A DNA stretch of 64,000 bases from Georgenia daeguensis (GTDB lineage Bacteria; Actinomycetota; Actinomycetes; Actinomycetales; Actinomycetaceae). The notes below the pieces were generated by a model. It was not told the origin of the DNA, ran no database searches, and saw only the letters and a program-made list of their open reading frames with translations. The position numbers and the translations under genes are program-made. This document shows, piece after piece, positions 33,978-42,099 of this stretch (positions are counted from its first letter, which is position 1; every line of letters begins with the position of its first letter). The DNA is taken from the NCBI RefSeq assembly GCF_039537705.1, contig NZ_BAABBA010000011.1, forward strand, positions 1 through 64,000, in the 5' to 3' direction.

Positions 33978-34715
33978 CTACGGGAGGGTCAGGCGGCCCG
34001 TGCGGCTCTCCGGGTCCCAGATGCCGAACGTCTCGATGAGGGTGCGGGCCATGGCGCGGTGGCCGTAGGCGTTGGGGTGGCAGCCGTGGCCGAGCCAGTG
34101 GAACGTCGTGTCCGTCGGCGTCGCCTCCCAGACCGCGAGGTGGTCCACGAGCACGAGGTCGAGCTCCTCCGCGATCGCCCGGATCTCCGCGGCGTACGCG
34201 TCGACGTGGTCCAGCACGTGCACCGGTGAGGTGGGCAGGGAGCCGTTGGGCGTCTGCACGACCACGAGGGCGCCGGCGTCCCGGAGCCGGGCGACGACGT
34301 CGCGGTACGTGCGCCCGAACTCCGCGACGCCGTCGGCGCCGCCCTTGGTGTCGTTCAGGCCGGTGCCGATGACGACGACGTCGGGGGAGTAGCGCAGGCA
34401 CACGACGTCCAGCTGCTCGGCGAGGTCGCCCACGCGCCAGCCGCTGACCGCCGTGTCGATCACGCCGTCGCGGGTGCGCCCGATCTCGCGCAGCCGCTCG
34501 TGGAACAGCTCGGCGTGCCCGCGGCCGCCCCAGGTGTGCCAGCTCGCCGCCGTGACGGAGTCGCCGATGAAGGACCAGACGAGCGGCTCGGCCGCGTCCA
34601 GCACCGCGGCCGCGGCCGGCACGGCGGCGACCGTGGGGGCACCGCCCGGGTGCACGGCGACGGGCGGCGCCCCGGCGGCGGCGCCGGGCTGGGCCACGAT
34701 GCCGGCCGCGGTCAC
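33978..34715 (-). CDS. SGNH/GDSL-family hydrolase
   Basis: 245 residues, no clear signal peptide. Block I is LVWSFIGDSVTAASW with the catalytic serine in GDS. Block II has the glycine near SGWRVGDL. Block III is VVVIGTGLNDTKGG with the oxyanion asparagine. The last block is HWLGHGCHPNAYGHRAMA with the D/C-x-H histidine, where a C replaces the common D before H-P. Members deacetylate or de-esterify sugars. GTG start inside the upstream stop (GTGA). Last gene of the minus-strand operon under operator site 2. The alanine-rich residues 1-40 may be a spacer. Confidence 0.85.
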   Translation of the reverse strand: MTAAGIVAQPGAAAGAPPVAVHPGGAPTVAAVPAAAAVLDAAEPLVWSFIGDSVTAASWHTWGGRGHAELFHERLREIGRTRDGVIDTAVSGWRVGDLAEQLDVVCLRYSPDVVVIGTGLNDTKGGADGVAEFGRTYRDVVARLRDAGALVVVQTPNGSLPTSPVHVLDHVDAYAAEIRAIAEELDLVLVDHLAVWEATPTDTTFHWLGHGCHPNAYGHRAMARTLIETFGIWDPESRTGRLTLP

Positions 34716-35731
34716 CGGGCCACCTGCGCCGCCGCGGCGGGAGCCACCGGGCGTCCGGTCCGGGCGGAGGTGTACACGGCCTCCACGAACGCCACCGCCG
34801 CGCGGGCCTGCGCACCGGTGACCAGGGGCTCCCGCCCTGTCCGGACCGCGTCGACGAAGTCGTGCAGCTGCGCGAGCTGCTGGTCCACCGGCTCGAGCTC
34901 CGGCACGCCGACGCCGTCGCGAGAATCCAGCCGGACGATCCGCTCGGACTCGGTGACCACGTGCCCGCCGTCGCCCATGACGGCCATCCGGATGGGCAGG
35001 TCCCCGTGCGCCGTCGTCGTCGCGAGGAAGGTGAGCAGGGCGCCGGAACTCATCCGCGCCGTGATCGTCACCGTGTCCTCGACCTCGATGCGCTCGTGGG
35101 CGAGCAGGCCGGCGTGGGCGTAGACCTCCTCGACCTCGCCGAGCAGCCACAGGGCCAGGTCGACCAGGTGGATGCCCTGGTTCATCAGCGCGCCGCCGCC
35201 GTCGAGCGCCCACGTGCCGCGCCACGCCCCGGACTCGTAGTACTCCTGGCTGCGCCACAGCGCGATCTCCACCGTGGCCGCCGTGATTCTCCCGAGCGTG
35301 CCCTCGCGGATCATGCGGTGGATCAGCTGGTTCTCGGGCGCGAACCGGCGCTGGCTCACGACCGACAGTGTGCGGCCCGAGCGGGCCTCGGCCGCAAGGA
35401 TCGCGTCCGCCGCCTCGACGGTGACCTCGATCGGCTTCTCGAGCAGGACGTGCTTGCCCGCGTCGAGCGCGGCGACGGCGACCTCGGCGTGCAGCCCCGA
35501 GGGGACGGCGACGACGACCGCCTCGACGTCCGGGCGCGCCAGCAGCTCGTCGACCGAGCCGGCGGCCTCGGTCCCGTGCTCGGCCGCGAGCACGGCGGCC
35601 GCCTGCGGGTCGGCGTCGGCGACGCCCACCAGCTCGGCGGGCGCCCGCCCGGAGAGCAAACGGGCGACGTGGGCGCGGCCGATGGTGCCGACGCCGATGA
35701 CGCCGGTGCGCAGCGGTGCGGGAGTGCTCAT
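34712..35731 (-). CDS. Gfo/Idh/MocA family oxidoreductase 3
   Basis: 339 residues, a classical member. The Rossmann motif is TGVIGVGTIGRAHVARLL, the EKP motif is in KHVLLEKPIEVTVEAADAIL, and the C-terminal site is GGGALMNQGIHLVDLALWLLG with the histidine-aspartate pair. The segment RRFAPENQLIHRMIREGTLG is frequent in sugar dehydrogenases acting on glycosides or inositols. ATG overlaps the stop of enzyme 4 (ATGA), and its own stop overlaps the GDSL start, so the three genes are translationally coupled. Confidence 0.9.
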   Translation of the reverse strand: MSTPAPLRTGVIGVGTIGRAHVARLLSGRAPAELVGVADADPQAAAVLAAEHGTEAAGSVDELLARPDVEAVVVAVPSGLHAEVAVAALDAGKHVLLEKPIEVTVEAADAILAAEARSGRTLSVVSQRRFAPENQLIHRMIREGTLGRITAATVEIALWRSQEYYESGAWRGTWALDGGGALMNQGIHLVDLALWLLGEVEEVYAHAGLLAHERIEVEDTVTITARMSSGALLTFLATTTAHGDLPIRMAVMGDGGHVVTESERIVRLDSRDGVGVPELEPVDQQLAQLHDFVDAVRTGREPLVTGAQARAAVAFVEAVYTSARTGRPVAPAAAAQVAR

Positions 35732-36588
35732 CGGTGGTCCTTTCCCAGGGCGTGGACGACTGACTCGAGGACGGCGACGGGAGCCAGGAGGGCGCCGTCG
35801 TCCGGGGCGGTGCCCCCCTCGGCCGCGGCGATGAAGCGGGCCAGCGCGGGGGCGTTGTAGTCGGGCCCGAGCGTGAGCTCGCGGGCGACGACGGAGCCCG
35901 GGCGCACGACCGTGGCGTGGAACGGCGCCCGGTGGGTGTCGGTCGGGGTGACGAACGTCAGCGTCACGGCGGCGCCGCCGATCCAGGTGCTGGCGACGGT
36001 CGTGTCCCCGTGACGGACCGCGGTGACGTCAAGGCTGCCCGCGGCGACGGCGGGGTTGCCGAGGATCTCCAGGGCGGCCTCGACGTGGTGGATGCCGTAG
36101 AAGAACAGGCCAGAGTGCTCGCTGTCCGGGTCGGCCGGGCCGACGACGTGCACGGCCCGCACCGGCCCCGCCTCGCCGTCGCGGAGGTCGGGCATCTCGG
36201 GGACGAAGCGCAGCGCCGAGCACGAGACCAGCGGGGCCCCGCTGCGGCCCGCGACCTCGAGGAGCGCCTCGGCGTCCGCCGTCGTCGTGGCCAGCGGCTT
36301 GTCCACGAGCACGGGCACGCCGGCCTCCAGGAGCGGGAGCGCCTGCTCGCGGTGCCGGGCGCCGTCGCGGGTGGAGACGATGGCGGCGTCGACCCGGCCG
36401 AGAAGGTCGGCCGGGTCCTCGACGACGACGTCCACGCCGTATGTCTCGGCCAGCTGGTTGTTTCGCGGGCCGGACCCGCCGGCCAGTGCGGTGCCCCGGA
36501 AGCCGGGGTGGCGCGCCTCGGTGTTGAGCAGGCGCAGGAAATGGTCGGTATGGGAGTTCTCGGTGCCGATGAATCCGATGCGTCTCAC
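35728..36588 (-). CDS. Gfo/Idh/MocA family oxidoreductase 4 (short form)
   Basis: 286 residues, shorter than the 330-350 of its neighbours. The N-terminus RRIGFIGTENSHTDHFLRLLNTEARHPGF has a G-x-x-x-S-H-x-x-H variant of the dinucleotide loop. The lysine motif reads LVDKPLATTTADAEALL (DKP in place of EKP). The C-terminal domain is compact, with FFYGIHHVEAALEILG as the probable active-site helix. GTG start 36588 with AGGA upstream. It is the first gene after operator site 2. The substrate may be the same sugar handled by enzyme 3. Confidence 0.82.
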   Translation of the reverse strand: MRRIGFIGTENSHTDHFLRLLNTEARHPGFRGTALAGGSGPRNNQLAETYGVDVVVEDPADLLGRVDAAIVSTRDGARHREQALPLLEAGVPVLVDKPLATTTADAEALLEVAGRSGAPLVSCSALRFVPEMPDLRDGEAGPVRAVHVVGPADPDSEHSGLFFYGIHHVEAALEILGNPAVAAGSLDVTAVRHGDTTVASTWIGGAAVTLTFVTPTDTHRAPFHATVVRPGSVVARELTLGPDYNAPALARFIAAAEGGTAPDDGALLAPVAVLESVVHALGKDHR

Positions 36589-36650
36589 GTCGTCGTCCTC
36601 GCGGTCGGGTGGCCCTGGTCGTCATGGCGGCGGGGCGCCACCAGCCTATC

Positions 36651-36664
36651 TGCAATCGGTTGCA
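36651..36664. promoter_or_regulatory. LacI-type operator, site 2, with leftward promoter
   Basis: TGCAATCGGTTGCA. On the minus strand TTGACG (36668-36673 reversed), a 17-base spacer containing the operator, and GATAGG form a promoter pointing to the Gfo/Idh-Gfo/Idh-GDSL operon, start 36588. As at site 1, the operator fills the spacer. Confidence 0.75.
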
Positions 36665-36692
36665 CCACGTCAAGCCGCCCCGCGAGGCGGCT

Positions 36693-36748
36693 CGAGAATG
36701 CCCTAACTGCTCGTCGAGCGTGCCGGACGGGCACTTAGGGCATTCTCG
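36693..36748. repeat. Long inverted repeat with inner hairpins
   Basis: CGAGAATGCCCTAA (36693-36706) pairs perfectly with TTAGGGCATTCTCG (36735-36748). The 28-base interior holds GCTCGTCGAGC and GTGCC-GGACG-GGCAC (36720-36734), so the whole can fold as a three-way junction. It lies 20 bp after the stop of propeller 3 on the minus strand and may act as its terminator or be a repetitive extragenic element. Confidence 0.7.
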
Positions 36749-36767
36749 GCGCGGGTGGTGAGCGGCC

Positions 36768-39182
36768 TCACCAGCCGGCGCACTGCCCCCGCGTGGGCCC
36801 GGAGATCTCGGAGGGTGCGCCCTCGTCGGTCGGGGCGAAGGCGTTGCCCGTGCAGTCGAGCGGACCGTCGACCGTCAGCCCGGCGAGCGCCACCCGCCCG
36901 GTCGTCCCGGTCACCTCGACCGGTCCACCCACCCGGGTCGAGCGCAGCGCGACCGACTCCGCGCCGGCGGCGCGCACCGGCCCGTCCACGACCGAGCGCT
37001 CCACGACCACCGCCGCGCCGGGGCCGACCCGCAGCGGCCCGGCCACGTGCGCCTCCTCGAGGCAGGTGGTGCCGGCCGAGACGGTCAGCGGCCCCTCGTG
37101 GTACCCGCTCACCGTCCGGTCGCACGCGCCGGGCAGGTCGTATCGCGCCACGTTCGTCTCGTCGGTCTGCCACACGTCCCCGTGGGCGACGGCGGAGTTC
37201 CGCGCCCCGCTCTCGCGCAACATCTCGACCGAGAGGTCGGCCGGGTCGATCCGCAGCAGCTTGTCCGCGACCGAGCCGTAGAGCTGCCCGTCGAGCGGGT
37301 TGTAGCCCAGGTCGCTCTGGTCGCCCCAGATGTTGGCGTTCCGGATCCCCGTCTGGACCGACCGCACGACGTCGTGGCTGGCGGTGTCGTACTCGAACAG
37401 CACGCCGTTGTCCGTCATGCCGAAGATCCGCCCCACGCCGTCGGCGACGAGCGCGTGGATCACCGTGGCCCCCTCGACGACCGGGCCGCTCGCAACGAGG
37501 GAGTCGGATGCGACGTCCCAGGCGAAGACCTCGGCGGTGGTCTGCGTGGGGACGGAGGACAGGCCGCCGTGGATCGACGTGCCGGCGTAGACCACCCCGT
37601 CCGCGTAGGCGAGGGAGGCGATGCTCTGGTCCTCGACGACGTCCCGGTGCAGCGAGTGGGCGCCGGTCTCCGGGTCGAAGAGGGTCAGCGCGCCGCCGAG
37701 CTCGCCGTAGTTGGCGATCGTGCCGGCGGCGACGACGTCGCCCGCCGAGACGAGGCTGCGCGGCCGGTCCTGGCCCGTGGCGGCGCGGCCGAGGGTGAGG
37801 ACGTGGGCGGGGTTGACGCCCCACTCCCACGGCTCGCCGGCCCGGGCCGCGTGGAACACGGCCTCCGGGTAGCTGCCGATGACCGTGAGGTCGCCGTGGG
37901 CGGCGATCGAGTCGGCCTGCTCCGGGCCCTCGAGCTGCTCGACCGCGCCCGTCGCCGGGTCGACGCGCGCCATGACTCCCGGGCTGAGGTACGCGCCCAC
38001 GTAGACCTGCCCGTCGCCGCCCTCGCCGATCGACATCGTCGTCACCGGCGAGCCGATGGCCGGGGCCGCGAGGACGTCGCCGTGGCCGGTGGCGACGTTC
38101 TGGCGCCAGATCCGGCCGTCGGTGCGGACGCCCACCACCGTGTGTCCCGGGAACTCCGGGGTTCCAAGCTCGGCCAGGAAGAGCCGGGAGGTGCCCGCCG
38201 TGACGCCCTCCACGGTCGGTGCCAGCTCGAGCGCACGGGACGTGCGGGCGGCGACATCGTAGCCCTGGACCCCGTTGCCGGCGTCGAGGTAGTAGAAGGT
38301 GCCGTGCACGGAGGCCTCCGTGGAGTTCCACAGCCCGTTGACGACGAGCTCGTCGACGACGGCCGCCGAGCGGTCCACGACCGTGACGGTGGCGCCGTCG
38401 ACGGCGCGGTGGGAGAGGAACCGCAGGTCGCCGTGCGTCTCGATGCGCTGGATGAACCCTCCGCGGGCGGCCACGGCGGGCGGCAGGGGGAGCGGGGTGG
38501 TGGCGCCGTCGGCGGGGTCGACGTCGTAGAGCTGGGCCGGGGTGCCGGCGCCCACCCACACGTCTCCGCCGTCGGCCTCAAGGCCCCACGCGTAGTCGCC
38601 GGTCGCGGCGACGCGCCCGTACTCGGTGAGCTCGCCGGTGGTGAGGTCGAGGGCGTAGAGCTCGGCGTTCGGGAAGGTGGTGCCGTAGAGGGTCGTGCCG
38701 TCGACGTCGATCGTGCGCAGCATCTGCTCGCCCGCGACGCCCGAGGCGATCCGCGTGAGCTTCTCCGCGGCCGGGTCGTAGCTCCACAGCGTGCCGTCGT
38801 TCGGGCTGCGGACGCTGAGGTAGACCGTGTCGTCCGCCGCGACGTCGATCGCCGAGGCCACCGAGTACGGCGGCATCTCGTGGCTGTCGAGCACCGCGCC
38901 CGAGCGCAGGTCGACGACGTTGAAGCTCACCGGCTCACCGTCGGAGAACAGGTAGGCCACCGGCGTGCCGTCCGTCAGGACGTCCACGTCGGAGAGGCGC
39001 ACGTTCGGTGCGCGCATCGCGACGCCGAGGTCCTCGAACGTCCCCTCCGCCGGTGGGGGTGGCGCGGGAGCCTCGGCGGGCGTGACGCCGCCCGCGGCCG
39101 GGGTGAGCGCCAGGGTGGCGAGCCCGAGCGCCGCACCGAGCGCGGTGGCTGACCATGCGCGGGGACGAGGACGAGATGACAT
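36768..39182 (-). CDS. Secreted beta-propeller protein 3 with C-terminal CxxTVSG domain
   Basis: 804 residues. Signal peptide to about residue 38 (SATALGAALGLATLALTPAAGG), a proline-rich stretch, then propeller blades from about 50 (VAYLFSDGEPVSFNVVDLRSG onward). It aligns closely with protein 1 over the propeller but lacks the N-terminal jelly-roll. The shared motifs are EPWEWG at 450, GQDRP near 470, NYGELGGALTLFD and TSIHGG (His 538). Residues 687-804 are the CDRTVSGYHEGPLTVSAG-type repeat domain also found on protein 2. ATG 39182 is preferred over GTG 39188 because AAGGAG lies five bases ahead of it. It is a single-gene unit with operator site 3 about 110 bp upstream. Confidence 0.75.
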   Translation of the reverse strand: MSSRPRPRAWSATALGAALGLATLALTPAAGGVTPAEAPAPPPPAEGTFEDLGVAMRAPNVRLSDVDVLTDGTPVAYLFSDGEPVSFNVVDLRSGAVLDSHEMPPYSVASAIDVAADDTVYLSVRSPNDGTLWSYDPAAEKLTRIASGVAGEQMLRTIDVDGTTLYGTTFPNAELYALDLTTGELTEYGRVAATGDYAWGLEADGGDVWVGAGTPAQLYDVDPADGATTPLPLPPAVAARGGFIQRIETHGDLRFLSHRAVDGATVTVVDRSAAVVDELVVNGLWNSTEASVHGTFYYLDAGNGVQGYDVAARTSRALELAPTVEGVTAGTSRLFLAELGTPEFPGHTVVGVRTDGRIWRQNVATGHGDVLAAPAIGSPVTTMSIGEGGDGQVYVGAYLSPGVMARVDPATGAVEQLEGPEQADSIAAHGDLTVIGSYPEAVFHAARAGEPWEWGVNPAHVLTLGRAATGQDRPRSLVSAGDVVAAGTIANYGELGGALTLFDPETGAHSLHRDVVEDQSIASLAYADGVVYAGTSIHGGLSSVPTQTTAEVFAWDVASDSLVASGPVVEGATVIHALVADGVGRIFGMTDNGVLFEYDTASHDVVRSVQTGIRNANIWGDQSDLGYNPLDGQLYGSVADKLLRIDPADLSVEMLRESGARNSAVAHGDVWQTDETNVARYDLPGACDRTVSGYHEGPLTVSAGTTCLEEAHVAGPLRVGPGAAVVVERSVVDGPVRAAGAESVALRSTRVGGPVEVTGTTGRVALAGLTVDGPLDCTGNAFAPTDEGAPSEISGPTRGQCAGW

Positions 39183-39291
39183 GAGCACTCCTTCGTGATC
39201 GCGTGGTGGCCGCGCCCACCCCCTGCCGGGGCGCTGGCCTGTCGCTCGGCGGGACGGGTGGCGGGCGTTCCCGCCCAGCTCGTGTCGTCAC

Positions 39292-39305
39292 TGCAAGCGA
39301 TTGCA
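39292..39305. promoter_or_regulatory. LacI-type operator, site 3
   Basis: TGCAAGCGATTGCA, extended to a perfect outer pair CTGCAA...TTGCAG. It is 110 bp upstream of propeller 3 and 204 bp upstream of propeller 4. The nearer leftward promoter is not clear; TACGTT (minus strand) is a weak -10. Confidence 0.75.
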
Positions 39306-39359
39306 GGAAACGTAGCGCAAGCGCGGCGGAACCTCCAGGCCGATATTCCGGTCGGGCTC

Positions 39360-39388
39360 TTGACGCCAGGCCCTGGGGTCAATACCTT
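39360..39388 (+). promoter_or_regulatory. Palindrome-embedded promoter of propeller gene 4
   Basis: TTGACG (39360-39365), 17-base spacer, TACCTT (39383-39388). The segment 39360-39382 is a near-perfect palindrome, TTGAC-G-CCAGG-C-CCTGG-G-GTCAA, with only positions 6 and 18 unpaired. A repressor bound there would block the promoter. Confidence 0.6.
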
Positions 39389-39400
39389 CTAAGCGCGCCA

Positions 39401-39414
39401 AGAAAAGCCTTTCT
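39401..39414. promoter_or_regulatory. AGAAA...TTTCT palindrome near the transcription start
   Basis: AGAAAAGCCTTTCT, the same type as the two sites before the Nramp operon (19806 and 19863). It lies just downstream of the TACCTT box, where a repressor could act. Confidence 0.4.
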
Positions 39415-39508
39415 CACAGCCACGCCAACGACGGCAATGCTGCGGCGGCTCCGTCGCCAGTTCCTTCCGCTCCTTCCAATCTGTGCCCTCGTACTGAGGA
39501 GATGACGC

Positions 39509-41995
39509 ATGGCCGCGATCACGGACGACCCTCACAACCACCCCGCGAACGATCTCCGTGCCTCGTCCTCCGGAGGGCTGCGACGGCGTACGTTCCTCTC
39601 CGGAGCGCTGGGCGCCGGCATCGCGACGGCGTTCCTCGGTGACGCGGCCCGGGCGGCCACGCCGGGCCGCCCCGTGCCGAACCTGCTCGCCAACCCCGGG
39701 TTCGAGGAGGTTGCGGGGAGCGTGCCGGCCCGGTGGGAGCTCTTCGGTGCCGACTCGCAGGGGCGCGTGGCAACGTCCACGGAGCACGTGCGCTCCGGTG
39801 CGCGCAGCGTGCGGCTCGACGACACCGGGACGACCGTGAGCGTCGGCCTGCGCAGCGACGCGGTGCCGGTCGAGCCCGGCGTGACGTACGAGGGCTCCGC
39901 CTTCGCCCACGGCGAGCGCGGCCAGGCCGCGGTGTACCTCGAGTTCTGGGACGCCCGTGGGGTGCGCGTGTGGTCGGGTGCCACGACGGTCGCCGCGCTG
40001 GGCGGCTGGCAGAAGGTGGACGTGCGCGGCGAGGCACCTCAGGGCGCCGTGAGCGCGACGGTACTGCTGTACTCCTCGAGCACGAACGCGGGGGTCTTCC
40101 ACTTCGACGACGCCGCGCTCACCGTGCCGGCCCCGCTCGACCCCGCGCTGTTCGGCCCGGCGTCGCTCACCGCCGCCGTGCGCGGGGCCGCGGTGCACGG
40201 AGAGACGGTCGTCCTCACGTCCCGCTACAACACCCCCGAGGGGCGCCTGCGGCTGGCCCGGTTCGACCTGCGCACGGGCGAGGCGGTCTCCGTCGACGAC
40301 CTGCCCGTGGCGAGCAAGGGCGGGCAGCGCCTCGTCAGCGACGGTCGGTACGTGTACATCGGCCCGGCCGGCAGCTCCCACGTGTGGCGCTTCGACCCGG
40401 CGACGAAGGCACTCGAGCGCTGGGCGGCCGTGGGGCCCGAGACCACGTGGTACTACGACATGGTCGTCGACGGCGGGTACCTCTACCTCGGTACCTACCC
40501 GGACTGCACGGTGCGCCGGGTGAGCCTGGCGGACAGGTCGGTGCAGACCTACGGCCGGGTCTCGTCCTCGCTGTACGCCACGTCGATCGCTGTCGACGAG
40601 AGCTACGTCTACGGCGGCTCGGCGGCGCCCGGCGGGCTGCTGCGCTGGTCGAAGGACGGTGGCGAACCGGTGGACCTCACCGCGCACCTGAGCGACTCCC
40701 CGGTCGGCATCCTCGACCTCGTCGCCCACGGCGGCAGCCTCTACGTCGCCAGCGGGCGGCAGGTGATCTCCATGCAGCCCGACGGCTCCGGGCGCGTGGT
40801 CCGGGAGATCCCGGAGGAGGACCGCTACATCGACCAGCTCGCCGTCGGCGCCGACGGCAAGGTCTACGCCCTCGCCCGCCTGACGACCAACCTCTACGAG
40901 GTCACCGCCGGCGGGCTGACCAGGGTGGCCCGGCCGATCGACCACGTGGAGAACGTCCTGCTCGCCGCGGCCCCGGACGGCCGGCTGCTCGGCGTGAGCG
41001 GGCTGGGTCACGTCTGGCTCGTCGCCCCCGGCGGGACGGCCACCGTCTGGGACACCACCACCCGCGGCTTCGGCTACCCCGAGGTTGCCCAGGCGATGCT
41101 GCTCCACAGCGACCAGCGCGTGTGGGTCGGCGGCCACTACGCCATGACCGTGCACCGCCCGCTGGACGGCACGAGCGCCCGGTTCGACGTCAACGGCGAG
41201 CCCAAGGCGCTCGCGGAGGGGCGTCACGGCGTCGTCTACGCCGCGATGTACCCGAGCGGGCAGATCCTCGCCATCGACCCGGCCAGCCTCGCGGTCACGC
41301 CGCTCGGCATCCTCGGCAACCAGCAGATGCGCACCAAGGCCATGCACGCCGACCTCGACGGCGACCAGCTCCTCGTGGCCTCCGGCCCGACCGGCGGTCT
41401 GCACACCGGCGCCCTGACGTTCATCGACCTGCGCACCGGCGAGTTCGACAGCCACCGCGAGTACCTGCCGGAGCAGAGCGTCATGGATGTCGCCGTCTCC
41501 GGGCGCACCGCCTACATCGTCGGCGACACCTACGGGGAGTCCACCGGCGGCCCGGTGCGGTCCGCCGCACAGGTGGCCGCCGTCGACATCGACACCCGCG
41601 AGCTGCTGTGGCGGGAGGAGCTCCGCCCCGCCTGGCTGTCCTACGAGGGCGTCCACGTCGTCGGGAACCTCCTGTACGCCATGGGGCGCCGGCCGCGCGG
41701 CCACTGGTTCGCCTACGACCTGGTCACCCGGCGGATCGTCATGCGGGGCGACCTCGGCGGCTACGGCAGCTTCGGCGCCGCGGGCGACCGGGTGCTCACC
41801 TGGGTGCACTGGGCGAACGACATCCGCGAGCTGCCGGGACCGGCCACCGACGACGGACGCCTGCTCCACGACGCCGTGCCCAACGGCTGGTACAACAACC
41901 CGACGTTCAGCATCAGCCCGGACGGGCGGGCCACCTGGGGCATGCACGGCACCGACCTCGCCCGCTTCCCGCTCACCGCACCCGGCGTCGTCTGA
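39509..41995 (+). CDS. Tat-exported beta-propeller protein 4 with N-terminal carbohydrate-binding-like domain
   Basis: 828 residues. The N-terminus has a twin-arginine signal (GGLRRRTFLSGALGAGIATAF, cleavage near ARAA, residue 50), unlike the Sec-type signals of proteins 1-3. A jelly-roll module spans about 55-205 (NLLANPGFEEVAGSVPARWELFG ... FHFDDAALTVPAP). The rest is a propeller (WRFDPATKALERW, VRRVSLADRSVQTYG, VWDTTTRGFGYP, FAYDLVTRRIVMRG). It is more distant from the others: EPW, QDRP and HGG motifs are replaced, though GALTFIDLRTGEFDSHREYLPEQSVMDVAV corresponds to the GGALT...DQS segment. GAGGAG lies seven bases before the ATG. Monocistronic, ended by the hairpin at 42002. Confidence 0.75.
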   Translation: MAAITDDPHNHPANDLRASSSGGLRRRTFLSGALGAGIATAFLGDAARAATPGRPVPNLLANPGFEEVAGSVPARWELFGADSQGRVATSTEHVRSGARSVRLDDTGTTVSVGLRSDAVPVEPGVTYEGSAFAHGERGQAAVYLEFWDARGVRVWSGATTVAALGGWQKVDVRGEAPQGAVSATVLLYSSSTNAGVFHFDDAALTVPAPLDPALFGPASLTAAVRGAAVHGETVVLTSRYNTPEGRLRLARFDLRTGEAVSVDDLPVASKGGQRLVSDGRYVYIGPAGSSHVWRFDPATKALERWAAVGPETTWYYDMVVDGGYLYLGTYPDCTVRRVSLADRSVQTYGRVSSSLYATSIAVDESYVYGGSAAPGGLLRWSKDGGEPVDLTAHLSDSPVGILDLVAHGGSLYVASGRQVISMQPDGSGRVVREIPEEDRYIDQLAVGADGKVYALARLTTNLYEVTAGGLTRVARPIDHVENVLLAAAPDGRLLGVSGLGHVWLVAPGGTATVWDTTTRGFGYPEVAQAMLLHSDQRVWVGGHYAMTVHRPLDGTSARFDVNGEPKALAEGRHGVVYAAMYPSGQILAIDPASLAVTPLGILGNQQMRTKAMHADLDGDQLLVASGPTGGLHTGALTFIDLRTGEFDSHREYLPEQSVMDVAVSGRTAYIVGDTYGESTGGPVRSAAQVAAVDIDTRELLWREELRPAWLSYEGVHVVGNLLYAMGRRPRGHWFAYDLVTRRIVMRGDLGGYGSFGAAGDRVLTWVHWANDIRELPGPATDDGRLLHDAVPNGWYNNPTFSISPDGRATWGMHGTDLARFPLTAPGVV

Positions 41996-42001
41996 CGCAC
42001 A

Positions 42002-42040
42002 CCGGCCCAGCCCGGCCGTCCGAAGGCGGCCGGGGGCCGG
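42002..42040 (+). terminator. GC-rich hairpin after propeller gene 4
   Basis: CCCGGCCG (42011-42018) pairs with CGGCCGGG (42027-42034), extended by CCGGCCC (42002-42008) with GGGCCGG (42034-42040) around a bulge. It lies 7 bp after the stop at 41995. Confidence 0.6.
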
Positions 42041-42064
42041 CACCTGTGCAGCCGCGCGCCGGGC

Positions 42065-42078
42065 TGCGAGCGGTTGCA
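42065..42078. promoter_or_regulatory. LacI-type operator, site 4
   Basis: TGCGAGCGGTTGCA, one base off the common left arm (TGCGA for TGCAA). It ends about 20 bp before the proposed start of the esterase gene, so it would cover the transcription start. Confidence 0.6.
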
Positions 42079-42099
42079 GTGGTGTGCGACGCTTCGCTC

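Larger units (their letters stand above)
39183..39508. other. 326-bp divergent regulatory region
   Basis: No gene. It contains LacI-type operator site 3 (39292-39305), a rightward promoter (39360-39388) whose -35 and spacer form a 23-bp palindrome, and a third palindrome at 39401-39414. It separates propeller genes 3 (minus) and 4 (plus). Confidence 0.7.

Noticed and set aside
39389..42043. 884-residue minus-strand frame over propeller 4
   Set aside because: Same reason; the plus strand has signal peptide, ribosome site and propeller repeats.
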